DNA of 15,252 nucleotides, taken from the NCBI GenBank assembly GCA_964578975.1, contig CAZOFA010000060.1, positions 1-15,252 on the forward strand. Direction: 5' to 3'. Of this stretch, positions 7,791 to 15,054 are shown in pieces (position 1 is the stretch's first letter; every line of letters begins with the position of its first letter). Below the pieces are notes generated by a model. That model was not told the origin of the DNA and did not search any database. It saw nothing but the letters and a program-made list of their open reading frames with translations. The translations under genes and the position numbers were made by a program. The DNA is from CAYRUP01 sp964578975 (GTDB lineage: Bacteria > Pseudomonadota > Gammaproteobacteria > DSM-16500).

Positions 7791-7847
7791 TTGTCTTTTC
7801 CCTTGTTATAAAATAAAGCCAGGATAATAGCATTTTTTGATTTTTGT

Positions 7848-7892
7848 GTCATCCTGAGCTCTCTGTCATACGCTCGGGATGACAGAGAGCTC
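7848..7892. repeat. Interlocking inverted repeats upstream of bioY
   Basis: Two inverted repeats overlap. The first has arms at 7848-7859 and 7872-7883 (GTCATCCTGAGC against GCTCGGGATGAC, one mismatch). The second has perfect 12-base arms at 7856-7867 and 7881-7892 (GAGCTCTCTGTC and its complement). They share bases and cannot both form in one RNA. The site lies between the small exported protein gene and bioY, both on the minus strand. It may be a dispersed repeat, a terminator for the upstream gene, or an alternative-fold leader. Confidence 0.75.
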
Positions 7893-7907
7893 TCTGGAGC
7901 CAACGAG

Positions 7908-8201
7908 TTATCTCACATTTTGCAATTCTTTCAATTCCGTCTTTGCTTTTTCAATTTTTTTCTCACGGCATGCTTTAACATCAGCTGCACTGATGGTCAC
8001 GCCGGAAACGGTTTTACCCATTAAAACAGGCTTCATGCATTCAAACCAAAACTTTTTATTGCTGTTTCGCGTATAACCCGCTTTTTCACAAGCACTCGCA
8101 ATGTTTTTGCAGGGTATAAAATCATTCATTTTGCCTAAATCTGCCGCATAAACCTGTGTTGTGAATAAAGCCGCAGCCATCATCATAAGAACAGTACGCA
8201 T
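7908..8201 (-). CDS. Small exported four-cysteine protein, unknown function
   Basis: I chose the ATG at 8201, giving 97 residues, because it follows an AGGAG ribosome site by a normal distance and starts a clean signal peptide (MRT followed by a Met/Ala/Leu core and VYAA near residue 20). An in-frame extension upstream to 8270 would run into corA and has no signal. The mature part of about 77 residues has Cys31, Cys38, Cys55 and Cys78, probably two disulfides in the periplasm, around an FWFECMKPVL segment and an SAADVKACREKK stretch. I recognise no function. It lies 22 bp after the corA stop on the same strand and is likely cotranscribed. Confidence 0.7.
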   Translation of the reverse strand: MRTVLMMMAAALFTTQVYAADLGKMNDFIPCKNIASACEKAGYTRNSNKKFWFECMKPVLMGKTVSGVTISAADVKACREKKIEKAKTELKELQNVR

Positions 8202-8223
8202 TTGAAATCTCCTATTTATTAAG

Positions 8224-9201
8224 TTAAAACCATTTTTTCTTTTTAAACCAAAATAATAATACGCCTCCACATACTACCAATAAAATCAGTATCGCAAAAT
8301 AACCATATTTCCATTCCAATTCTGGCATCCAACGAAAATTCATGCCATAAATTCCAGTGATTAATGTTAAGGGGAGAAAAATCGCAGCAAATGCAGTTAA
8401 CACACGCATCGTTTCATTCATTTTTTGCATGAGTGTATTGTCAATTTGATCTAACAGATCATTTAAAATATCGCGAATCGAATCGGCTTCATGCGAAATC
8501 ATATGCGTTTCATTCAATAAATTAGAGAGAGATGCACGACAGCGATCAGAGATCACAGAAATTTTTCGCCCTGAAATTCTCATTAAAATTTCACGCATCG
8601 CAACAATATAACGTCGCACGCGCAACATATCATTTTTAATATCGACGACTTCCCCATAAATATTTTCGTGCGAGGCTCTGATGCGGGAATCTAAATGATC
8701 GGAGATGGTTTCAAAATTAAATAATATCTTAGCAAACTCGTTGACAATATTATCGAAAATTAAAAACAAAATAAAACACGGTGTTTTTGCAAATTTCAAC
8801 GACTTCACGTAGGTATCCTGAAATTCAATCAATGCGGGAATTTGTTCTTTAGCTGCTGTAATACAATAGCGACTACTTAAATGAATAATCAAATTACCAA
8901 ATATTTCTTTTTGTTTTTGTATTTCGGTGGTCAACAAGCAGGGAATTTGAATCGTAACCGTGTCATCAAAATCAATGAGTTTAGGGATGGGATCATTTTG
9001 TTCGAACAATTCGATGACATCAGAAGATAATTCAATTTTGCGCGCGATTTTTTTCACCGTCTCAAGATCATTTAAATTAAAATGAATCCAATAAATTTTA
9101 TTTTCTTCTTTCGGATTAATCGCGAATTCATCTAACGGTATTTTTTTATGACCGCGATTCTCGATGTCAAATTCCATGATAATGGTATCAAGCTTTGCCA
9201 T
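8224..9201 (-). CDS. corA: CorA-type magnesium/cobalt channel
   Basis: The 325-residue product has the CorA layout: a long acidic and basic alpha/beta cytoplasmic domain and helical stalk (residues 1 to about 265), then two C-terminal membrane helices (about 268-286 and 300-319). The family-defining YGMN motif is at 285-288 at the end of the first helix, and a basic tail KKKKWF closes the protein. The FRWMPELEW loop between the helices, acidic near MPEL, is typical. CorA forms pentameric, Mg-gated channels in the inner membrane. A strong purine-rich site (GAGGTGAGGG) precedes the start, and an extended -10 promoter lies upstream. A small exported-protein gene follows. Confidence 0.93.
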   Translation of the reverse strand: MAKLDTIIMEFDIENRGHKKIPLDEFAINPKEENKIYWIHFNLNDLETVKKIARKIELSSDVIELFEQNDPIPKLIDFDDTVTIQIPCLLTTEIQKQKEIFGNLIIHLSSRYCITAAKEQIPALIEFQDTYVKSLKFAKTPCFILFLIFDNIVNEFAKILFNFETISDHLDSRIRASHENIYGEVVDIKNDMLRVRRYIVAMREILMRISGRKISVISDRCRASLSNLLNETHMISHEADSIRDILNDLLDQIDNTLMQKMNETMRVLTAFAAIFLPLTLITGIYGMNFRWMPELEWKYGYFAILILLVVCGGVLLFWFKKKKWF

Positions 9202-9229
9202 CCCTCACCTCTTCATCAGGCATTCATTC

Positions 9230-9238
9230 ATTATAACA
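9230..9238 (-). promoter_or_regulatory. Extended -10 promoter element for corA
   Basis: On the minus strand the sequence TGTTATAAT reads as a perfect extended -10 (TG-n-TATAAT). It would start transcription near 9223, about 22 bases before the corA ATG. No good -35 hexamer is seen 16-18 bases upstream, which fits extended -10 promoters. Confidence 0.55.
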
Positions 9239-9279
9239 AAAAAATGGATGTTTACGTTGCCATCGTTTAATCTATTGGT

Positions 9280-10596
9280 ATGATTAATATCACTTTAATA
9301 TTAACCACGTTGTTTCTGCTGTTGATGAATGCCTTTTTCGTGGCAGCTGAATTCGGCATGGTGAAATTACGTCATACCCGCATTGAAGCCATTAAGAAAG
9401 TATATGGATTTCGCGGTCGCATTTTAGCGTATGTCCATAAACACTTAGACGCCTATCTCTCGGCTTGTCAACTCGGTATTACGCTTGCCTCTCTCGGACT
9501 GGGCTGGGTCGGTGAACCAGTGTTTGCCCGGTTATTAAAACCTTTATTTTTTTCTCTGAATGTCAGTTCTGCGCGCATGATTGAAGTCACCTCTTTTTTT
9601 ATAGCATTTTCGATCTTATCTTTTTTACATATTGTGGTCGGTGAATTGATGCCAAAATCATTGGCGATTCGCCAATCGGAAAAAGTTTCGCTCTGGACTG
9701 CTGTACCTTTGTATGCATTTTACTGGGTGATGTATCCGGCGATTTGGGTATTAAATGGTTGCGCCACATTTTTATTAACCAAAGCGGGGCTCGATCGAAC
9801 ACATCGCCACGAACATTTTCATTCAACCGATGAAATAAAATTAATTTTAAGTGCGAGTCATTTGCATGGTGAATTAACCAAAGAAGAAACTGAAATTTTA
9901 GAACATACGCTTGAATTTGCTGATTTGAAAGTCACGGAAGTGATGCGACCCGAAGATGAAATGATCGTGCTCTCCCTCGATCAACCGATCGAAGAAATTC
10001 TGCGTTTAGTGACAGAAACTCGTTATAGTCGTTATCCGGTTTATGATAAAAATAAAAAGAAAATGATTGGCGTGATTCATGTGAAAAGTCTTTTCTCAAC
10101 ACTTTACAAAGAAAAAAATATCGAACATTTAGAGCCATTAATTCGTCCGGTGTTAAAAGTGTCGAGCCGTTCGCTGGCGCTGGATTTATTACGCAAATTT
10201 CGTGAAGGCATGCCGCATTTTGCCTTGGTTTATCGCGGGGATACTCTGCTTGGTTTTGTCACGTTAGATAATTTATTGCATGTGTTGATTGGACGTATTA
10301 AAGATGAATTCCATCGCACGCAAGATGATTGGATTTTAAATAGCGATGGTTCGATTTTGGCAGAAGGCGATTGCCAACTCTCCGCACTTGAACGCGCACT
10401 AGATCAGCCAATTGAAATGACCGAGGAAGAAGAAGCAGAAACATTAACCGGGCTTATCTTAAATAAATTAACGCGGTTGCCGAGCGAAGGTGAGCGTATT
10501 GATTTTAAAGAATTTACTGCTGAGGTTGAAGAGATGAATGGACCGCGTATTGTTAAAATTAAAATTTATCCGAAACCCCCTGCGGCTGATGAATAA
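9280..10596 (+). CDS. CNNM/CorC-HlyC family transporter with CBS pair
   Basis: The 438-residue protein has the standard order of this family. An N-terminal CNNM (DUF21) membrane domain (about 1-170) carries the conserved GELMPKSLAI at 121-130. A Bateman module of two CBS domains follows (about 216-275 with VTEVMRP and RYSRYPVYD, and 280-338), and the C-terminal CorC_HlyC domain (about 355-432) is typical in EAEGDCQLSALE-like sequence. Such proteins move or sense Mg2+ or other cations, with nucleotide binding in the CBS pair; older annotations call them hemolysins, which is misleading. The gene diverges from corA with 78 bp between. No Shine-Dalgarno sequence is visible before the ATG. TTTAAT at 9266-9271 would put a transcript start almost on the ATG, so a leaderless message is possible. 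Confidence 0.9.
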   Translation: MINITLILTTLFLLLMNAFFVAAEFGMVKLRHTRIEAIKKVYGFRGRILAYVHKHLDAYLSACQLGITLASLGLGWVGEPVFARLLKPLFFSLNVSSARMIEVTSFFIAFSILSFLHIVVGELMPKSLAIRQSEKVSLWTAVPLYAFYWVMYPAIWVLNGCATFLLTKAGLDRTHRHEHFHSTDEIKLILSASHLHGELTKEETEILEHTLEFADLKVTEVMRPEDEMIVLSLDQPIEEILRLVTETRYSRYPVYDKNKKKMIGVIHVKSLFSTLYKEKNIEHLEPLIRPVLKVSSRSLALDLLRKFREGMPHFALVYRGDTLLGFVTLDNLLHVLIGRIKDEFHRTQDDWILNSDGSILAEGDCQLSALERALDQPIEMTEEEEAETLTGLILNKLTRLPSEGERIDFKEFTAEVEEMNGPRIVKIKIYPKPPAADE

Positions 10597-10602
10597 TCCT
10601 TA

Positions 10603-10631
10603 TTGACAATTTTGATTAAAACAAACACAAT
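10603..10631 (+). promoter_or_regulatory. Probable sigma70 promoter for the DUF4337 gene
   Basis: A perfect -35 TTGACA (10603-10608) is followed after exactly 17 bases by CACAAT (10626-10631), which matches the -10 at four positions. Transcription would begin near 10638, giving a leader of about 140 bases that contains the whole palindromic repeat at 10664-10744. Confidence 0.5.
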
Positions 10632-10643
10632 GCGCCTGCAATT

Positions 10644-10744
10644 CGTCATTGCGAGCAACCGCCCGTCATTGCGAGCGCAGCGAAGCAATCCAGAATCTCT
10701 TAAGGCACAAAAACCTGGATTGCTTCGCTGCGCTCGCAATGACG
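10644..10744. repeat. Palindromic repeat A, copy 2, with an extra end fragment
   Basis: Perfect 30-base inverted arms at 10664-10693 and 10715-10744 flank a 21-base loop. Their outer ends read CGTCATTGCGAGC. An additional 13-base fragment with the same end sequence sits at 10644-10656, just outside the left arm. The arms differ from copies 1 and 3 at one base (GCGCAGC instead of GCGTAGC), and the loop sequence differs more. Translation of this element gives a spurious CERSEAIQ-type peptide that would falsely extend the next gene. Confidence 0.93.
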
Positions 10745-10780
10745 AGTGGGTCAAGTTTTACAAAACGAGAGGAACTAACA

Positions 10781-11296
10781 ATGAGTTCAGAAGTTCATGT
10801 TGACCCGAATGATTCGTACGGCAAAAAAATAGGTGTATTAGCCGCTATTTTAGCTATTTTATTAAGTATTTTTACCATCTGCGCGCATCGCGCCCATACT
10901 GAAACCATTGTTTTGCAAAATGAAGCAAATGATCAATGGTCTTATTATCAAGCAAAACACATTCGTGATTATCAACTGGAAATGAATTTAGATTTATTAA
11001 AATTACTCGCGGCGAAAAATCCAAATTCATCGCGCTTGAGCGAGGCGTATAGTAAAAAACATGCGGAATATAGCAAAGAATTAGCCGATATTAAAAAAGA
11101 AGCCGCTGCAAAAGTTCATGAAAGTATGACTTCACAAAAGAAGGCTTTATCGTTTGATTTTGCTGAAGGGGTACTCGAAATTGCCCTGGTGATGAGTTCG
11201 CTCTATTTTATTTCGCACCGAAAATTATTCCCACGATTTGGTTTTGTATTTGGTATCGCTGGAACACTTATCGGGGTTTTTGGATTTTTGTTTTAA
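10781..11296 (+). CDS. DUF4337 family membrane protein
   Basis: I chose the ATG at 10781 (171 residues) because GAGAGGA lies 7 bases upstream and the in-frame extension to 10649 is only translated repeat. The protein has a membrane segment at about 17-34, then the family-like stretch ETIVLQNEANDQWSYYQAKHIR (split here as residues 41-62). A charged helical region follows (about 85-120), then two C-terminal membrane segments (about 129-145 and 152-171). This matches the DUF4337 layout as I know it. No function is established; a helical-hairpin domain anchored in the inner membrane is the likely structure. Confidence 0.75.
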   Translation: MSSEVHVDPNDSYGKKIGVLAAILAILLSIFTICAHRAHTETIVLQNEANDQWSYYQAKHIRDYQLEMNLDLLKLLAAKNPNSSRLSEAYSKKHAEYSKELADIKKEAAAKVHESMTSQKKALSFDFAEGVLEIALVMSSLYFISHRKLFPRFGFVFGIAGTLIGVFGFLF

Positions 11297-11390
11297 CTTA
11301 TACCCAAACCCGAGCCAAATTGTCATATCCATAGCCCACTTGTTTCGACTTGAGCATTAATTACACAAACAAATCGCATTTCCGCCACGA

Positions 11391-11396
11391 TATAAT
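11391..11396 (+). promoter_or_regulatory. Possible -10 element for the first YkuD lipoprotein gene
   Basis: A perfect TATAAT lies 36 bases before the ATG at 11432. No -35 hexamer of quality is seen at 16-18 bases upstream. The 11297-11431 interval otherwise shows nothing recognisable, and no hairpin terminator for the preceding gene is apparent. Confidence 0.35.
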
Positions 11397-11431
11397 TAAT
11401 TTAATAAAAGATTATAAGAGGAGTGGTTACG

Positions 11432-12007
11432 ATGCGTACACATCTATTAGCGTGTTTAATTTTTGTTTTACTCACGTCATGCGCCACTACTGGAAGAACC
11501 CATGTCGCTGACACCCGATCAAACACAATCATAAATGATTCACTGTTTCCCTCAGACTATCCAGCCCCCTATACGGCTCGTATGCCTGCGCATTACGACA
11601 CTGGTGGTAAAAGAGTCGTCTTGGTTGATCCAAATGTGCATGCGTGGGGTGCTTATGATAATGATGGAAGTTTAATTCGTGGCGGCATTGCGACATCGGG
11701 CGCCTCGATATGCCCAGCTGACGCAGTAGAATCGGACTGTAAAACAACGAGAGGCGCACACAGAATTTTTTCCATGGGTGACGATCGTTGTGCTTCCAAA
11801 ACATATCCGAGACCAAGCGGTGGGGGGTTGATGCCGTATTGCATGTATTTCAGTAATGGACAAGCCTTGCATGGTTCACCGGATGATATTGTCGTGGATA
11901 ACAATGAAAGTCACGGTTGTGTACGCATGCGCATTCCTGATGCGGAATGGATGCGTTATAACTTTGCGCAAGTGGGAACGAAAGTCGTTGTGATGCCCTA
12001 CGATTAA
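11432..12007 (+). CDS. YkuD/L,D-transpeptidase lipoprotein, EnhA-like (copy 1)
   Basis: The start is the ATG at 11432 (191 residues), 8 bases after AAGAGGAG; a GTG at 11423 in the same frame overlaps that ribosome site and is unlikely. The signal peptide ends in a lipobox LLTSC with Cys17, and Ala follows, so outer-membrane sorting is expected. The catalytic domain spans about 60-191. HG at 147-148 and SHGCVRM at 160-166 give the L,D-transpeptidase signature, with Cys163 as nucleophile and His147/His161 nearby. Four more cysteines (94, 103, 120, 137) are shared with the paralogue at 14506-15054 and may form disulfides. Such enzymes cross-link peptidoglycan or attach proteins to it. The resemblance to Legionella EnhA proteins is from memory and not tested here. 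Confidence 0.85.
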   Translation: MRTHLLACLIFVLLTSCATTGRTHVADTRSNTIINDSLFPSDYPAPYTARMPAHYDTGGKRVVLVDPNVHAWGAYDNDGSLIRGGIATSGASICPADAVESDCKTTRGAHRIFSMGDDRCASKTYPRPSGGGLMPYCMYFSNGQALHGSPDDIVVDNNESHGCVRMRIPDAEWMRYNFAQVGTKVVVMPYD

Positions 12008-12025
12008 TCTTAGAATCAGCTAATT

Positions 12026-12108
12026 CGTCATTGCGAGCGTAGCGAAGCAATCCAGGTTTTCTTAAATTGCACGAAAACCTGGATTGCTTCGCTACGCTCG
12101 CAATGACG
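12026..12108. repeat. Palindromic repeat A, copy 3 (complete)
   Basis: Perfect 35-base inverted arms at 12026-12060 and 12074-12108 flank a 13-base loop (CTTAAATTGCACG). The last 55 bases are identical to the first 55 of the window, including the loop. It fills most of the space between the YkuD lipoprotein gene and the lolC-like gene and could act as a transcript-end or processing hairpin. No obvious target duplication is seen at its borders. Confidence 0.95.
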
Positions 12109-12136
12109 ATTTCATTTACAGATTGAGACCATCACC

Positions 12137-13390
12137 ATGTTCAGACCAACTGCCATCTTTATTGGATTACGCTACTTACGCGCAAGACAACAAAATCATT
12201 TCGTGTCTTTTATTTCATTGATCTCCATGCTCGGCATCGCGTTAGGCGTGATCGTATTAATTACTGTGTTATCCGTACTAAACGGTTTTGATCGCGAAAT
12301 AAAAAAACAAGTGTTTAGCATGGTCTCTCCTATCACGATTGGAAGTTACATCGGACAAATATCCGACTGGGAAACATTAGAAAATCAATTAGCAAAAAAA
12401 ACTTCTATTACCGGTATTGCACCTTTCGTCAGCGGACAAGCATTATTAATTCACGCCAGTAACACACAAGCTGCCATTATCAGCGGAATTATCCCAGCAA
12501 AAGAAAAATCCGTTTCCACCATCGCGGAAAAAATCACCCAAGGGAATCTTTTTAATCTCACCAATACGGCCGACGGTATTGTCATCGGTGAAAATTTAGC
12601 AAAACAACTGAATGTCAAACTCGGTGATGCCATTACGGCTGCCATCCCACAAGACACACAAACCAGTCGCGATATCACGCCGCATTTTAAAAAATTCACC
12701 GTGGTCGGATTGTTTCATGCGGGCGGTGGCAGTTTTGATTTTGATACGCGCTATGCATTTATCAATCTCAGCGATGCTCAACATTTATTTCAACAAGGAT
12801 CCACCATCACTGCATTGCATGTGAATATTAAAAATATTTACGATGCACCGCTCATCGCGCGTGAATTACAAAATCAATTACCGCCTTCCTTACGCGCAGG
12901 AAATTGGACCGAACAGCTCGGCGATTTTTTTGAAAATATTCGCTTAACAAAAACACTGATGTTTTTTATTTTCATTTTAATTATTGCCGTGGCGATTTTT
13001 AATTTAATTTCCACCATGGTGATGACAGTCAAAAACAAACAAACGGATATTGCGATTTTACGTACCTATGGTGCAACACCTAAAATGATTTTAACTATTT
13101 TTATGGTGCAAGGGGCGGTGATTGGAATCGGTGGTACGTTGCTCGGCATTTTCGGCGGAATTTTACTGAGCGTCAACATCACAGCCATTTCAATTTGGAT
13201 TCAAAAAACGCTGCATCTGTCGCTGATTTCTTCCAGCGTGTATTTTGTGAATTATCTGCCGTCTGAGTTGTTGTGGCGTGATGTGGGAATCATTAGTTTG
13301 GTTGCATTTTTCTTAAGTGTGTTTGCGACGATTTATCCTGCTTGGAACGCATCACGCCTCCAACCGGTGGAGGCGTTGCGGTATGATTAA
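12137..13390 (+). CDS. lolC: LolC/LolE-type lipoprotein-releasing permease
   Basis: The 417-residue protein begins with the family signature GLRYLRARQQNHFVSFIS (10-27) and a first membrane helix at about 23-48. A large periplasmic domain (about 50-265) follows, then three membrane helices (about 273-297, 317-345 and 383-402). KNKQTDIAILRTYGA at 299-313 is the conserved cytoplasmic coupling segment, and the end QPVEALRYD is typical. This is the membrane subunit of the Lol ABC transporter, which extracts outer-membrane lipoproteins from the inner membrane and hands them to LolA. Whether it is LolC, LolE or a single LolF-like subunit cannot be decided by eye. No lolD ATPase gene follows: the next gene is convergent only 4 bp away. 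No clear Shine-Dalgarno sequence precedes the ATG. Confidence 0.9.
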   Translation: MFRPTAIFIGLRYLRARQQNHFVSFISLISMLGIALGVIVLITVLSVLNGFDREIKKQVFSMVSPITIGSYIGQISDWETLENQLAKKTSITGIAPFVSGQALLIHASNTQAAIISGIIPAKEKSVSTIAEKITQGNLFNLTNTADGIVIGENLAKQLNVKLGDAITAAIPQDTQTSRDITPHFKKFTVVGLFHAGGGSFDFDTRYAFINLSDAQHLFQQGSTITALHVNIKNIYDAPLIARELQNQLPPSLRAGNWTEQLGDFFENIRLTKTLMFFIFILIIAVAIFNLISTMVMTVKNKQTDIAILRTYGATPKMILTIFMVQGAVIGIGGTLLGIFGGILLSVNITAISIWIQKTLHLSLISSSVYFVNYLPSELLWRDVGIISLVAFFLSVFATIYPAWNASRLQPVEALRYD

Positions 13391-13394
13391 ATTT

Positions 13395-14381
13395 CTAAGT
13401 AGTTCTTTTACTGCTAGGACTTGTGTGAACTTGAGACTCCTGATCAGGTACTAAAGGTTGCGTTACTGCTGGATTATTTCGTCTTGCCCATTTGCAACAC
13501 CACGAAGCTGACAAAGATGGAAGTGTCGGACACGAGGGAAGAGATAGAGTTGGGCATCTTGATGCTCGAGAAGACGCCGCTGCGGGTTCGTCCAGCAACA
13601 TATGTTCATTTGCAGCGTTACTTCTTGAACACAAATGTTTAAGACAACGCGCAATAAAATTTGCTGTATAACCTACAACTTCAACTCCAGCATAAAGTCC
13701 TACGCCTAAACCAGAAAATTTCAGCATCGTTTGTGGATCGCTTAAATCCATTTCCTTATACAGCGGAGGAATACCGAGATATTCTTGTCCAAAAGCATAA
13801 TAACCTACCCATAATGTAGCCGCGAGGGGCGGAGTTGCAGCACGTGCTGTATCCAAAGCAAAATTAGCAAGATTAGAAACACTGCATTCCATTTGAGTAT
13901 ACAACTTAGGCATAAAACCACGCCCAGTCAACAGTGCGGCAGTTGCTGTAACGAGAGCATTGCCGCCATGCATTGCAGCTTCTCTGAATTTCTCAACATC
14001 GGTGAACACATTTTCAAAATTGAACTCGCCACCTATGATTTTCCAATACAGAATTGGAACAGCGGCCGCTCCTGTGAATGTGATTAAAGCTGGGATTTGA
14101 TATGCTTCACTGAGTTTCGTATGTGTTTGATTACGACGTAATGATTCCACTAACAGCGCAAATGCTAATAGGGTTTGAGCGAACTGATTATCAACCGTTA
14201 AAAAGAAAGGATATGATTCTGGATCATTTTGCATATGTTGAATAGCATTATCAAATGTTAAACCTAAATGGAAAGCAAAATTGAACAAAAGAATTATTTT
14301 ATCCCTTCTAAGATATGAGCGCTCTAATTCTACTCCATCTTCGGTGGTTGCTGTTTCATGAGGACGACCTGAACTTAACAT
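13395..14381 (-). CDS. Unknown multi-pass membrane protein with polar tail
   Basis: I do not recognise this 328-residue protein. After a polar N-terminus (1-25) there are about six hydrophobic segments (roughly 28-45, 66-82, 96-116, 136-152, 175-198 and 219-245). A tail of about 80 residues follows, rich in Ser, Pro, Cys and Arg, with a short repeated element (CPTLSLPS then CPTLPSLS at 276-291) and the end SPSSKRTT. A membrane body with a disordered hydrophilic C-terminus occurs in some type IV effectors of intracellular bacteria, but also in ordinary membrane proteins. The ribosome site AAGGAA lies well placed before the ATG. It converges on the lolC-like gene with only 4 bp between. The tail differs in composition from the body, so a frameshift near 250-270 should be excluded. 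Confidence 0.6.
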   Translation of the reverse strand: MLSSGRPHETATTEDGVELERSYLRRDKIILLFNFAFHLGLTFDNAIQHMQNDPESYPFFLTVDNQFAQTLLAFALLVESLRRNQTHTKLSEAYQIPALITFTGAAAVPILYWKIIGGEFNFENVFTDVEKFREAAMHGGNALVTATAALLTGRGFMPKLYTQMECSVSNLANFALDTARAATPPLAATLWVGYYAFGQEYLGIPPLYKEMDLSDPQTMLKFSGLGVGLYAGVEVVGYTANFIARCLKHLCSRSNAANEHMLLDEPAAASSRASRCPTLSLPSCPTLPSLSASWCCKWARRNNPAVTQPLVPDQESQVHTSPSSKRTT

Positions 14382-14444
14382 AACTTATTCCTTATTGTTA
14401 TAAAATAAAATTTTCTTGAATAAAAAAATAGAAAAATAAATAAT

Positions 14445-14483
14445 AAAAAAAATCAGCCGTTAGAGAATAAAGACGGCCGATTT
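14445..14483 (-). terminator. Intrinsic terminator after the second YkuD gene
   Basis: Read on the minus strand, an 11-bp stem with one G-U pair (arms 14473-14483 and 14450-14460, core CGGCCGT/ACGGCTG) and a 12-base loop is followed by a T-run (14445-14452). It lies 22 bp after the stop of the gene at 14506-15054 and before the next minus-strand gene, so that gene needs its own promoter. Confidence 0.8.
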
Positions 14484-14505
14484 AAAAAGCAACTTAAATA
14501 TTTTT

Positions 14506-15054
14506 TTAATACGGTTTTACAATAACTTTTGTTCCGATATTTGCAAAATTAAAACGAATCCATTCTGCATCGGCGACATGCATGCGCACACATCCATGAC
14601 TGATATTTCCTTCGACCACTGCATAGCTGCCATGCATACCTTGGGACCCATTAAAAAACATGCAATAGGGCATGGGTGCGCCGCCATGAGGTAATGGATA
14701 AAGCGTTGATTTGCAACTTGCCGCACCTAATGATTGAATTCTAAAACTTCCCGGTTTTGTACGACAACGACGTTGGATGTCTGCACACCAATCTGATCCG
14801 GCAGAAGTAAGACCCGCACGAATTAAATTGCCATCCGCCCCATAGGCTCCCCACACATGCACATTCGGATTAATCACAATAACTTTTTCATGGGTAGCAA
14901 TATGACTTGGAATGCGTGATGAATAATCCGCTCTGGGCTCAGAGGAGGTCATTTTTTTGGCATCTGGAGGAACAGTTCTATCTTGTGACGGTGAATAAGT
15001 TGCGCAAGAAGAAAGCAAAACAGAAACGGTACATACGAACGCTAGAACACGCAT
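14506..15054 (-). CDS. YkuD/L,D-transpeptidase lipoprotein, EnhA-like (copy 2)
   Basis: This 182-residue lipoprotein is a paralogue of the gene at 11432-12007. The signal peptide ends in LLSSC with Cys17 followed by Ala. The YkuD domain has HG at 141-142 and SHGCVRM at 152-158 with Cys155 as nucleophile. Shared segments include PNVHVWGAY, GGAPMPYCM and a DAEW-to-PY end; Cys90, 97, 114 and 131 match the four extra cysteines of copy 1. The stretch between lipobox and domain (18-55) is poorly conserved. The start region AAGAGGAGTGG before the ATG is the same as in copy 1. A good terminator follows. It is predicted to work on peptidoglycan at the outer-membrane inner face; the exact reaction is not established here. 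Confidence 0.85.
   Translation of the reverse strand: MRVLAFVCTVSVLLSSCATYSPSQDRTVPPDAKKMTSSEPRADYSSRIPSHIATHEKVIVINPNVHVWGAYGADGNLIRAGLTSAGSDWCADIQRRCRTKPGSFRIQSLGAASCKSTLYPLPHGGAPMPYCMFFNGSQGMHGSYAVVEGNISHGCVRMHVADAEWIRFNFANIGTKVIVKPY

Noticed and set aside
7231..7833. Second minus-strand open frame across bioY
   Set aside because: It is in another frame of a well-supported bioY gene and has no family-like sequence or plausible topology.
8202..8270. N-terminal extension of the small exported protein into corA
   Set aside because: It overlaps the corA end, lacks a ribosome site, and would place the signal peptide internally.
9280..10596. Hemolysin
   Set aside because: The domain order (CNNM, CBS pair, CorC_HlyC) marks a cation transporter family; the hemolysin name is historical.
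10649..10780. N-terminal extension of the DUF4337 gene
   Set aside because: The extension is only translated palindromic repeat (CERSEAIQ-type peptide), and a good ribosome site directs the start at 10781.
11423..11431. GTG start for the first YkuD lipoprotein
   Set aside because: The GTG overlaps the ribosome site AAGAGGAG; the ATG at 11432 has normal spacing and the same start context as the paralogue.
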